Origin: Setophaga petechia
Taxonomy: Eukaryota > Chordata > Aves > Passeriformes > Parulidae
Assembly (NCBI GenBank): GCA_024362935.1
Contig: JANCRA010000007.1
Location: 9,860,503 to 9,924,502 of the forward strand
DNA length: 64,000 nucleotides
Direction: 5' to 3'
Shown piece after piece: positions 1 to 12,500 of this stretch (positions are counted from its first letter, which is position 1; every line of letters begins with the position of its first letter). The notes below the pieces were generated by a model. That model had not been told where the DNA came from, did not search any database, and saw only the letters and a program-made list of their open reading frames with translations. Made by a program: the position numbers and the translations under genes.

Positions 1-1264
1 GCCAAAGTTACAATGGCCTAAAGGCTTTTCCTCTACTCTGCTACATCCCTCACAGCCCTCTCCAAGTCTGCTTGGGTCTCTGTGGCTCTCAGCCATTGCT
101 TGAGCTCTTCATATAGCTGCATTCAACAAGTACAACTTGCTGCAACCTCATCCTTTTTTCTATTCTTCCAGAGGGATTTGACCGCTTCCTCTCTAAGAAT
201 TTACTGAGGCCATGATGTTGCCCTTCTTCCTGCTTTTTTTCTGAGGCTCACCTTTAATTCCTTTCCGTCTAGAACTTCACCGTTCAATTTACTGTTCAAT
301 TTACTGTTTTCCAATTAACAGCCCACCTAGATTTATGTAATGTGTATCAACAGCATAGCCTGGTGCCCACCTACTCATCCTACACTGAGTGTAAACAACA
401 CAGCTTTATTGCGTTGTCTACACTGGGATGAGTCAAGTCCTCTGCAAGGAAACAGTATGGAGACTCTTCTGGAAAACAGTCTATCAACACATGGAGTACA
501 GAAAGGAACAGCTGGCAAGAGGAAATCCCAAATGTCCCTTCCACTCCTCACTCACTTGCTTCCCAGAGAACCTAGACAGACCCAAATACTTCAGCTGCTT
601 AGGCTCAGGGTTGCTGCACATTCACTGCAGAGACAAAACATCACAAATAATAAATCGGTGTCTTGCTACTTTGGCTTTCCTGTCATACTCCCGCTCAGTG
701 TTTTTAGATGGAGGTAAGGAAATCAATCCCAGGGCCCATGCATATAATGGACAAGCTCAGAGGTACTCAAAAGCAGATGTTTTAACATCTTACAGGTACT
801 CAGTGGCAGATCCTAAAAAGAAAAGCAGAAAACTAAGAGCCATATCAAATACCTGCGGGCTGCTCAGAAAGTATGTCCTGAAAACATCAATGGACAGAAG
901 TCCTTTCAACAAATCTTGTTTCAGAGAAAATAAAAATATGCTATAGACAGAAAATAACTAAAACACCAAGTACCATTTTGTGTGTTTTTATGAATAAAAA
1001 ATAAAGCAATTAATTTCTCAGAAAATAAACTCTGCTACAACCCTTATGCATATGTTCTAGCAGTGTGTTTTATTGAATTCCACAGATGTAATTAAGTGTG
1101 TCATTCATTTGTTCTCCGTTATGGTATTTCAGTCAAACATAAACAGCTTTCAGACTTCATTTGCAAGAAAGATACTTTGAGCCAATTAATTTGCTAACTT
1201 CAGAGCAATAGCTTGAGAGGTCTTCACAGGTATTTAATTTTTCTTCCATGTATTTACAAAGCTC

Positions 1265-1282
1265 TACATGTGTACACATGTA
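1265..1282. repeat. Perfect 18-bp palindrome
   Basis: TACATGTGTACACATGTA equals its own reverse complement and alternates purine and pyrimidine throughout, so it could extrude as a small cruciform or adopt Z-form DNA. Confidence 0.95.
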
Positions 1283-4200
1283 AGTAAGCACCAATTTACC
1301 ATGGCACTAAAACAGAATAAGTTGACAGATTCTTTTCCCCCAAATCACTGTCTGATATACGATGCCTTCATGGCATGTTCCTCCAATTCCTGGTAGTTTG
1401 TAATGTATTTAATCATGCCTCTGATTCAGCTGTGCTCAGTGGTTTCCATTTCATTTGTACAGCTGGAAAACGTGTGCTGCTGGCAGTTATGCAAAAGAGT
1501 CTGCTACAGTGAATGACTGAAATGGAGAGGAAGGGCAGGGCATAAGGAACTTGTGAGTGCAACTGGAGTACAGCATTTTAATTCTTGTGTTTTAATAAAC
1601 AAGTCCAGAAATCCAGCCTATCGAGGAAAGTCCCTTTTATGTTACAAGTGATGTGCCTTCACTATGGCAGAATTCAGCTCAGCTATCATCTGCCTAAAAA
1701 AGCCCATTTATAAATGGGGTGGTGATTGCAAAATGAATCCCTGGAAGCATTTTTTCAGAGAAGAGGCTATTGACAAGGCTGTATTGAAAAAATAATGGAC
1801 TTTGAACAGAATTATCTGTCCCAAGATAACTCACTGCAAAGTCAAACTTTGACCTTGCACCGATGAGGCAGAAGAGGCTCTAGGTAGGCAATAGAAGTTG
1901 TTTGAAGGTGGCACTGGGCCAGATCAGCTTCCTTTAGAGGACTGCAAGCAACTGCTGCTGCTTTCTAAAAGGATTAACTACCAACACAGGACAGTTAGAA
2001 CCTTTTGGGAGTCTCACCCTGATGTGCCAAAAGTCAGGATTTTCCCATCTCTTGCCTATCCACTTTCTGCTCAAGACCTCAGGAAAGTCCACTCTAAATT
2101 TTTTCTATTAGGAAAAGGTCTGCATCTCATACCAAGAATAAATCACTTAGAACAATTTAAATATGAGTCACCAGAATAATTAAGGGGTCACCTTTTCAGC
2201 ATTCAGAGCATGCCCAAGATGAATTGGAAACACTAGTTCATTCCTCTTCGCAGGCTGCTAACCAGAATTTCCAGAGCGCCTTTCCCAAGTTTATTTAAAG
2301 TCTTGCACCATGACCTGAAGCAATGTATATTCTGGAGTCTCCACAGACAGAGGGGTGAAAAGTTTTGCACTCTGGCCTCCTGAAGGAGGAGGCTACTACA
2401 CAAGAAGCAGCTCCACAAGTACTTCAGTAGCCTATGTGATGCCCAAGAGTCTGTGAACCTGCTCAGGGATGCTCATTTCAGTGAGACATTCGGCCTTCAG
2501 CTCAAACTCAGTGACTCACTCAGTTCTGTCCTTCACCTTCTTGAGAGAGGAATCACACAGGGCCCAGAAAAAAAGAATTCAATTCAAAAATCTCTGTTTA
2601 GGCCCACAGCTGCTACACCTCTGTCTATCTATCTGCCATTCCATCTTTAGCAGGACTAGAAAATTTTTAACCTTTACTTGGGCTCTCAGTTATAAAATGA
2701 ATAATGCATTTGCAACATTAAAAATCAACTTCTACAATTACAGTCTGTGCCTTTGGTTACAGCTTTCTTCCATCTGGATAATAAAGGCAGTGATTTCTGG
2801 GTTGTAAGTGAAGTCTGGAGTTGTTGATTAAATATTTACTACCACTAAAGCCCTACTTCTTCTTAAAATGGAGAAGATTTTAAGATACAAAAGATCTCCT
2901 TTAATCTGTATTTATTTTTGTGCTTCTCACATAACATGCAGATTTTTAATTCTCTGGTTTAACCTAATTGCACATCATAAGTGAAATGCTTAGACAAAAC
3001 ATTGCATAACTATTGGCCAGGGAAAAATCCTAAAATTTAGTCTCTGAATCTGAGAAAGCAAAAATGTGATCTGAGAAAGAAACTGAATGAGATTTCTTAA
3101 TCTTAAAAAAAAAAATAGGAAATGAATACTAGTGAAACAAGACTTGTCTGATTAGTAACAATTCAACTGGTATAATTTGATTACCCCTGTCTGGGGGAGG
3201 GGGATTGTGTTATTGTATTATTATATAATTTCATTTTTAGATTAATTTGGTATGGTCTTCCTTTATATTTTTCCCCCACTAAATTTAACATGGATGTCAT
3301 TACACATCATAACTGTAATTACAGGTTTCAGTGGAAAGATGACATAATTAGGTGTAATTATGCTTATTATGTAAACACCATAAATTAAATATACAGAAAA
3401 CCAACAAAGAAAAACTAAAATCACAAAGGAAAAAAGAAATTGAACAAATCCATGAGGTAATAAACTCAAAAAGGAAACTGAAAAAGTAAAAAAATCTGTC
3501 CACTAACATAAATATCTCTTTTTACCCATTTCTAATTACATTTTATTTAGTATCAGTTTTTACTTTACTTCTTAAAATGCTTGCAAGAATAGGGCCAGAT
3601 CAAACATCTTAGTAGCCCTGAGATTAAAAGCACCTAGAATACGAATCCCTCTCCTTTTCCAAATGGAAACACTTTTATTAATCAGGCAGTAAAGTCCCTG
3701 GACTTGTTCATCACTGATATCTGAAGAACCAACACACTTTTCCTTTAGCCATTACACTTTATACTCTTCTAATGCATTGCAGTTTGTACACCCAGGCTCC
3801 TATATTTGCTATAATCATTCAAGTTCTGGCTGACTGTGGAAGCAAATGTGGTTGTCTGGCTTCACACAACAGGCACCAAGAGCTAAAGCTAGTCCCTCTC
3901 TAAGTGGCAATAACACTTGTGAGGTAAATCATATGGAAAACTCTTAACAAAATTAGGGGGCATTAGGAGACACTCCACTGTACCCAGATTGAGTTTGGCC
4001 AGACTCAGAGAATCTGGTCTAGAAGCCACAGGAATGTGCTGGCTCTGTACTGGGTCATTTAGTGCTTTACCAGTGGTCAGAGGCTCACAAAAGAAATTTG
4101 GGTTTGCTCTTCAATTTCTCTCCTTGGAAGTGACTGGAAAGCATGAACAGGTTCTACCTCTCATTGCTGACACTGGCAGTTCTATTGACAGGGGGAGGTA

Positions 4201-6720
4201 CAGAACCTGGTACTTAATCAAACAAGCAAAGGGGGGATAGATTCACAAGTGTTACTCATTTAAAATTTGGGTAACTCTCAGTTCCTAAACCTATGGCTCT
4301 ATTCTGCTTCTAACCTACAGGTCCTAAAAACTGCAAGAACTGTTTTTTAAAAGCTTAGCCATTCACATTTTATGGAGGCTTAGCTAACTGTGAAAGTACC
4401 ATTTGATTTAATGGCTGAACTTTTTCAAGGTGAGATGAAGGATTTTTTTCCTGTCTGCATCCAGAGGAGATGCCAAACACTCTCCAGCTTGCAGGAATTA
4501 CAGGTGGTCAGATGCTCAGTCTTCATGCAGTAGCTTCAGTAGCAGCAGGGGCTGCTCTCTATGTTCCTGCAGTCTTTCCTGGAAGACTCAGCCTGTATAT
4601 AGTACTTGTGAATTCTCTGCTGTTAGCATTGGTAGAAGTCTCAGACGCCTGGAAATTATTACATTCCATATCTTTTAAATAAACAAAAGCTGTATCCCAT
4701 AAAAAAATTAATTACACAAACATTTTATAACTGTTTTTGGGGACTCTGAGATAGAAGCCAAGGCCTATAGGTAACATTTGCTTCCAAGACCAAAATGTGC
4801 AAGTTATGATTTTGTGGCAGCATATGGGAGCCTGTTGGTAAAGTAGCAGATGCATGTTAAAAATCCAATATGGGCTGAAAGAAAACATTTGTTATTTCCC
4901 ATAGAATAATTCATCATATGTTCATAGACAGAATATCCACAGGGCTCTGCTCACCAAGGAAATGGGAGCCATTTTCATACTGCAGGCCCCTAGTACACAC
5001 ATCATAGAAGGCAGAATGGCTGTTGTTCAAGTGTATCTTGATGTCTTTGACAGATTTTTTGTCTTTCAGGACAAAATATAAGTAATCAGTCATGCCTTTT
5101 GTTCTTATTACACTACACAAAAGAAGCAGCTTTGGCAGCTCTATGTGTTTCAAGCACGTTTCATTAAGTGCTTTTTTCCACAGTATAATACTGAACTTGG
5201 ATCTCTAAAACTGTATATACTAAAGAGACAATGTATTTGCCTCAACGAAGACTTCACCATTCCTTGTACCCATGCAAAAAGTCTGAATAAAACATAGAAG
5301 GTTTTTTCAGAACAAAAAAATAAAAAACCAAAAACCAAAATTGTTAGAAGATAAAAGCCTAACCACACATTCTAGAAGCCAGCTGATATTTAAGGTCTGG
5401 TCCAAACTCAGATATAATAGAAATAAGAACAGTTGACCACTTAGTCATACCCATAAAAAGCTTGTATGAATACTCTTAATTCAAATTAAACCATAGATAA
5501 TAATTCATGCTAAAATCCACCCAATATTACCCACACAGATTTTATATTTTTAAAAGGCTTGGGCAGTAAACCTGTGGCGCTTGACCAGTTAAGCAAAACC
5601 CACCAAGATCACCGTGACTCTGCTCTGCCTGAGCTGAAAGAGCTATTAGGTTGCTGAGTAAACAGTTCCCCTGTTCCTCCTACCTGCACACTTGTTTCCT
5701 GTACTTATTCTCAGCTTTATTTCTTCTTTCGTGCCAGCACCCACACTTGAATCAGCCCACCCACTTTTCATCTGCCAAGCAATCAGCCGCCGCTTCTTGC
5801 ATCTTACAGCTCCTTGGCAGAGCCTCCCAGCGCTGTTCTCCGAGGACACGCTCATCCTTCCCTCTTTGAACACTGAGCCACTGTCACGGACGTATTTACA
5901 AATGCTGTAGTAGAAAGCTCAGAGCAGCAGCTCCAAATGGAATAAAACCATGCCCATGCAAAAGTGAAAAATAAATGGGAACATGCAGTGCTGCCTAAAG
6001 AGTGCCATCATTTTTTCCACCCATATTCCTCCTCAGAGAGCCAACTCTAGCTGGGGATTTATCATGTGCATAACATGGAGCAAGAAAGGAAAAAAAAATT
6101 ACATTTGGAAAAAGCAGATGATTTGGAAGCCAGGACAGATGAGTTGTACACCTGATACTACACCTAACATTGCTAGCTGTCTTTGGTGGAAAGTATCAAT
6201 TTAGCTGACATCACCTCCTTAGGATACATTCATTTCATCAAAAGATTTCTAAGAAGAGGCAAATCCCCAGACTCTGACTCCTCAGAACCAAGGCTCAAAA
6301 GCAAAAGGATACCTTGGAAAAAGGAAAAGGAGAGAGTGAGTACCGACAAAAAAGAGCTCAGCTGTGGCAGGTACCTCTGCTACTGTGATTTCTGAGAAAC
6401 GGGAAAATGTGAGGAGGCCCTTATCTTCTGAAGGGTGCTGGAATCATTCTACAAAGTCAAAAAATTCTTGGTCTCCAGTTAAGCAGACAATGTACCAGAT
6501 GTCCTACACAAAAAGTGAAGGTGAACTTTTGCATTAAGGCTTCAATTACAACAATCATGCACCTCATCTTGTGCACTAATTTAAAGTCTCAGAGGCCAGC
6601 CAGAATTCTTTAAAGAAACATCACACACCAACAGCGCTATCTAAGCAACAGTTCAGCAACAAAAGAGTTTGATGGGTATCAGAGTAATTAAATTACTTAT
6701 TGATGATTAGCAATTCATAA

Positions 6721-6740
6721 ATCTCTTGTTAACAAGAGAT
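6721..6740. repeat. Perfect 20-bp palindrome
   Basis: ATCTCTTGTTAACAAGAGAT equals its own reverse complement. The core GTTAAC resembles half of an HNF1-type site. It lies in an AT-rich stretch with several TAATTA and GATTA motifs. Confidence 0.95.
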
Positions 6741-7719
6741 CATATCAATCATGCTACTTTTACATAAAGTCACCTTCCACAGGCCATCTAATGAACTCAA
6801 TTAGCACAATCATGGACAACTCCGAATACTGGAATTACTTTATACAAGTGTTCCTCTTTACAAATGGTCATTTTTCAAGAGGCCTTTGTCTTCTGAGCCT
6901 CTCAAGTAACAAAAGCTGCTCTGCAGCTAATTTTCTGAGAAAATCACAGAGAGAAACTGAGAAGATGCCACACATGCAATTAAAGGTGACAATATTTCCA
7001 TACATTCTTCTGACAAAATAAATGGTATTCTCCATCAAAGCAAACCAGGAACTAGCTCATGGCATGTCCCATTCCCACTGTACAAGACACTCAGGGCTTT
7101 TCTCTCCCCATCATGTCATTCAGTTCAAGTTAATGATTTAAAAGTAATTAAATCCAATAAACCATGACAGATTAAATAAAAACTAATCAAAGTAAATAAA
7201 TTACTGTTTTCACACATGACTTTTGTTTGGGCAACAGAACAAAAGGAAGTAGATGATGACAGTGAACAAAAGTAAATAAATAAAAGAACACATTAGGGTT
7301 TGAGACACATTATAACTCATTAACTTTTATGTCTGTTCCACTGCAAAAAATACTCTGTATCAGCTAACAAGACAATCTAATGAGACCTATCAGGGGACTG
7401 TTACAACAAGATTAGGAGAGGGACCAGTGGCAAGGCTGTTTTTGCACAATGGAGAAAAGGATTTGTATTTAATTAACAGCATTTATCTCAACAGTCCATT
7501 CCTAAGGAATAGTCAGATAAAGGCAATCAGTCTCTTGAACCAATTGGTCATTTAAACTCACAGATAGTTTTAAAATAATAAATCTGGGATAACCCATTGT
7601 TGATTACTATTGATTACTATTTGTTGAAGATACTTGCTGGAACTAGCATTTGGTTGACACTGACATCAAAGTTGGATTTAGCTTTTTCCATTCTGTTCCC
7701 AAATAATCCTTACCAAAAC

Positions 7720-7754
7720 ACATGTGCACAGACACAGGTAGTGTGTGCACATGT
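7720..7754. repeat. Strong inverted repeat (hairpin)
   Basis: ACATGTGCACA at 7720-7730 is the exact reverse complement of TGTGCACATGT at 7744-7754. Inside, CAC (7733-7735) can pair with GTG (7741-7743), leaving a GA bulge and the loop AGGTA. The fold is about 35 bases, too short for a standard microRNA precursor. Confidence 0.9.
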
Positions 7755-9050
7755 ATAGCTCAAGGCATAAGCACAATGAACCAAAGACTTTAGGATTTTT
7801 CCAGAATCCAAGCCCCAGCAATCACAGCTTGTTCTTGACTGAGTGAAAAAAACTCACATCCTCCCTGTCGAATGGCACCGGTGAGGCACAAGGATCAACT
7901 GCTAAAACCTAAGGATTGCTGCCTGAGTGTCAGCAATAGAAATAATTCTTGTATTAATAAAATTAGGAGAATCCTAGGAGAAGCAAATGCCATATAAGGA
8001 TTGGTTTTAGTACTGAGATTAAATGTCACAAGTTTCTGTCTCCCAGACCTGCATTTGAATGGTACATCTTGTAATTCTTCACTCTTATTTTTATTATTGC
8101 TCCCTGCAAAGACACTGGCAATTTCTTTTAAAATAGCTTCACATGAAAGTACAAAATGAAAAATGTTGAAATATTTAGAGAACAAGTATCTACACACTTC
8201 TGAAGAGTTCCTGAACTTGAACAATTTAAAATACGCAGCATTTTCTACAGATGACTGATCAAAAAGTAAGAGAGACTATTGTACTGATATCTAGCTACAG
8301 CAGCAATAAAAATACAGTGAAGATAATTCTTTTACTCATATTTTTCAGAACAATCGAAATGACAAGCTCCCATGTGAACCTCAGGTTCTTTACAAACCAG
8401 AGATGTCATCACTCAGGCAAAAAGAAATTTTATTCCTCCTCCCAACCTACCTTGGGTAAAAATGAAAAATAACCTGCCGGTTACTCCAACACCAAAAATC
8501 TCTTCAAATACAAAATCTTCCTTCTGCTTATCTCTGCTGGAACTTTCAGGTGTATCATCACTTCCATTGTCATCTTATTTCTTAATTTACTTAAAATAAA
8601 TATAATTGAGCAGTTAATTAAAGCTTTGTGGTGATACAGGAGCCTCTTAGCCTTTTTTTTTACATAGACAGTAAAAAACTGTCCAACTCTTGTTGTCTAT
8701 AACTTCACTATTAACACTGCTGTCTCTAATTTTAGACTTCTGTAATATGGCTGACAAACTTGATGCAAGACACATGGCTATGAGAGTTTTTTTGAGGCAT
8801 GAACTTTCTAAAAGATCATTCCCTTAGTTTACTCCATGACCCTTTCAAGAGTTCTGATTCTCTTCACAAACTGGGAAATCCTTTCACAATTGTCACTGCA
8901 AGGGATTGCTCAGTTACAGCAGCATTTTGCATAAGCAGTTTAATAACTAGATTCTACTTCACTAACGGAAAACAGGAGAAAATCTCAAGCTGTAAAATTC
9001 AACTGGCACACGTACTTCCCTATGGCACACAGGCTGTAAGGCTTCAGAAA

Positions 9051-9053
<3 letters not shown>

Positions 9054-9083
<30 letters not shown>
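9054..9083. repeat. Poly(T) tract, 30 bases
   Basis: An uninterrupted run of 30 T on the plus strand (poly-A on the GRID1 sense strand). I find no convincing processed pseudogene or target-site duplication around it, so it is called a simple repeat. Confidence 0.95.
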
Positions 9084-9085
<2 letters not shown>

Positions 9086-9284
9086 TAAATTGTACCTGAA
9101 AGGTTTTGCAAATTAAATGTGAAACTACAGAAGTCACGGTAAAAGCCTTGGTTCCTTGGGCCGGCAGCAATTGCTGACCACTCAAGGCAATTGCCCCTTA
9201 CATCTGGCTGAGGCCATAGAGATAATATTCTCCATGTCTCATTTAGTCAGAGGCATTCCCCGCTTGGAAAAGGGCCTTACTGAA

Positions 9285-9520
9285 GTCACGAACCCGGAGC
9301 CAGCAACGCACTTCTCATCACCACCTCTGCGCCATTCCCTGCACACAGCGCAGCAGCAGCAGGAGAGGCCCGGCCAGCCCTCTTGGCTCGGTGGCCCCGG
9401 GCTGCAGGGGCACATGAGGACACAGGAGCAGCTCCCCAGCTGGGGGTGGCTGTGTGCAGCGGGCTGCTCGCCATCAGCATTCCAAACAGATCCCTCCCCA
9501 GCGCTTGCTAACGCGCTCTA
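9285..9520. other. Isolated GC-rich patch in GRID1 intron 2
   Basis: About 240 bases of GC-rich sequence with several CpGs, a CAGCAGCAGCAGG run near 9348-9361 and GGCCCGGCC, inside otherwise AT-rich intron. Short frames on both strands (122 codons plus, 64 codons minus) are proline- or alanine-rich and unlike any protein I know. It could be an intronic CpG island, an exon of an unannotated transcript, or the remains of a GC-rich retroposon. Confidence 0.5.
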
Positions 9521-12500
9521 TTGATCGGTGGATGCCGTACTCACTGGAGACCTGATTTCACTGCCTTTCATTAATTTAATTCTCTTAACTCCAGCTAAGT
9601 GGCTTGACACCTTTTTATTACATAAAGCCAATCTTTTGCAGGCCTAATCTTATATAATTTTGATCATTAACAACATGCTGTTCCAAAGAACTTTGAGTTC
9701 ATTTGGAAGGACTCACTCAACCCTCATGTCAGTGAACACTGGCAATCTTACCAGATTTTTTTCTCATTTTCAGCCTCTCCAAAGCATAAAGAAAGTTGCT
9801 AGTCTTGAATAAACTGCACATTTCATTTAATGGAATCCAGACTTACAGATTCTGAGAGTTTATTTCATCTCTCATGAAACCTCTTTCAATGCTATGTTCT
9901 ACAATACTTGGCACTATACTGCTGCAGACATGAAAGCTATTACTGTAACTGAACAATCAGATGTCAGTAAAATACTGTCTGCTTTTCCTTAGAGCACCTA
10001 ATGTTGTTACAGGCAGCCCTTCCCACTTTTTATAATAGTACCTGATAATTCTGTCATCCAGATACCCCTCTGTTCAGAAGAAAAGGCACTAATGAAAAAC
10101 CATTAGCTTAGCAGAAATTAAAGCTGGATCAGTTACTTAAATGTACTTAATAATGTTTCAGTATCTGTAAAACCTAAAATAAGTCCTGCAGTGATTTTAG
10201 ATTATTCAAACAACAAAAAAAAAAGTTGGAAAAAGAAAGGGAAAGGAATAAATGTTTCAAATTTCCACAGTAAACATGAAGTCAGCAAAAAGAAATGTTT
10301 TGCATATATGTAATGCTGTTACATTGCACAATGCAGCCAATTCTCAATAAGAAAACTGAAGTTATACTGCAGTCAAAGCTACCATGATGCACATACTACA
10401 TATTCACATTGGCACGCGTGGATACACGTAAAAAACAAACACTTTCACAATTTCATGTTTAATTGTCACTAGAAGTGTGAACGCATTTAGAGGCTTGGCA
10501 TCTGATAGTAATAAAACAAGAAAGAGAAACTCAAACAGTGTAATTCTGAGCAATTAGAACATACTGCACCTGTCACACTCGTTAGCCAAAGAGTACAAAA
10601 ATCCTGTTACATGTTTCATGAACATACCAGACTTTCTTGGATTCTTCCAACGTACTGAGGATCTTGGAGGGTGACCAACTAATCCTTCAGTTTCATGCTT
10701 TCATCATCTGAATAAATTATACCCTTAATCTTATCTTGCAAAATTCCATTGTATTCTATTTCATTTATGATAAATAGAGGCATTTCCCTACTATAATCTT
10801 TCAGATCTTAATGAAAGACCTTAATCCTCCTTGAAGTTTGCCCATGGACAGGGTTAACCTGCTGTGTCAACAGAGGGCAGCCAGAAATCAGCATTGTAAA
10901 TTTCCAGGTAAATTTAGAACAACATCTCCCGATAAGATAGGGATCCTTTATTTTGCAAAAAAGTTGTTTTCTTCAAATTGCTCAAGACACTTCAGCAAAG
11001 TCAGTAGTTTTGACCATGCAGTAGAATTTATGGTTTTCTACTGATGTTGTGATGCCCACTGTATACCTTTCTGAAGGTAAATAGATCTGTAATAACTTTT
11101 ACAAAAGCTCTTGTGTCATTGAAATTGTGCAGAAATATTAATTTGAATTTAACAGTAATTTGGTTTTGTTTTGTTACAAACTCTTCCATATTTAAAGTGA
11201 CCATCAAGAGAGAATTATATTTTCATCACTCCTTTCCAGCACAAACTTGCAAGATATTAATTCTAATTTAAATTTCATAGTATCTATCTTTAAAATTTAT
11301 TCTATGACCATCTGCCTAATTTTTTTTCATAGAACTTGAGAAAAGTGACCATCATATTTCTTAAAGTAAAATAGGGGCATGAACACAATAAAAAGCTATG
11401 TAATGTATAAGGTCACATCACCAGCAAAACAAGGAACATCCATCTCACATCACTATCTTCTTACAACATCATCAACCACTATTTCAATACATGCAGAAAG
11501 AACCTCTATTTCACAAGTTGGTTCTGCCCTGATTTTTGATGCAATGTTTATTAAATGTTTACTCCAATTCAGAGGTCACACAGCATTAGCAATTGTTTCT
11601 CAAAAGGCAAATCTATTCTCATGAATAAACACTGCACACACAGCAAGAAGGCATACAAGGCCTGAGCAAGTCAGTGGTGTGTGGCGTTTACAAGTCTTCA
11701 GTGTTTATGGGATGCAATCACCCTCCGGAGTGGAGATGACCGAAAGCCTGAGTTCCTCTCACTGCAGCAAGGGCACCTGCTGCTGCCTTACTCAGTGCTC
11801 TGTTGGGCAGGATATGGGCTTGTAAAATGACTGGGGAAGAGAGACAAAAAGAAATCTGTGATCAAGCTCTCTGTGACCTTTCTCAGACAGCTGAGGTGCA
11901 GTTATCCTTTCAGCTTAACGATGAAGAAATACAGAATTTGCATTATGAAAATTTTGAAAATGTCATTCTGAATAGCAAGATTCACACCAAGAGAAAAGGA
12001 ATCAATTATTCCTTTTGACTAAAGTAGATGGAAGAAGCTGAAGTAATTGCTCCTTAAATAAAGTACTCCACTCCCCACACAAGATTTAATCTTTTAGACT
12101 GAACAAAGATTGCAAGTCTTGGCATATCCCACCCACATTTATCATACTCCTGCTGCTGCAGAAGGGAGGGTTAGTATCTCATTTGGTCAAGACAAACCAG
12201 TCACAACATAGTTTTAGATTTCTTGTCTGGACCCTGCTGACCAGAAGAATCTGAACAGCTAACAAGAGAATACAGTTCCAGTGCACAGATATACTCGACC
12301 AACTCTCTGTTATCCTCCAATTTGTGAACAGTTATTTATTTTGGCAATTTCCTGTAATTTAAAAATTGACCACAGTTTTCTGTAAACGAATATAAAAATC
12401 AACAGGAAAAACCACATGTAGATGAAATTCGTTTTCATGCTGCATACAGTTTCTTAAACAGAATTAATCTAAAAAATCTTAAATAGAAGTAATTTTAAGT

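Larger units (their letters stand above)
1..9053. other. Intron 2, left section: no gene seen
   Basis: AT-rich, single-copy looking sequence with only short random frames (the longest is 172 codons at 428-946, with no recognisable domain). Apart from the palindromes and the hairpin, stretches at about 3290-3400 and 6660-6790 are dense in TAATTA, GATTA and ATTA motifs and look like candidate enhancers. No CR1, tRNA or other RNA gene was recognised. Confidence 0.6.

Noticed and set aside
428..946. 172-codon plus-strand frame near the left edge
   Set aside because: No family signature, overlapped by another frame of 125 codons, and ordinary AT-rich composition; most likely chance.
9030..9120. 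T30 tract as the tail of a processed pseudogene on the minus strand
   Set aside because: No AATAAA at the right distance, no target-site duplication and no recognisable coding similarity beside it.
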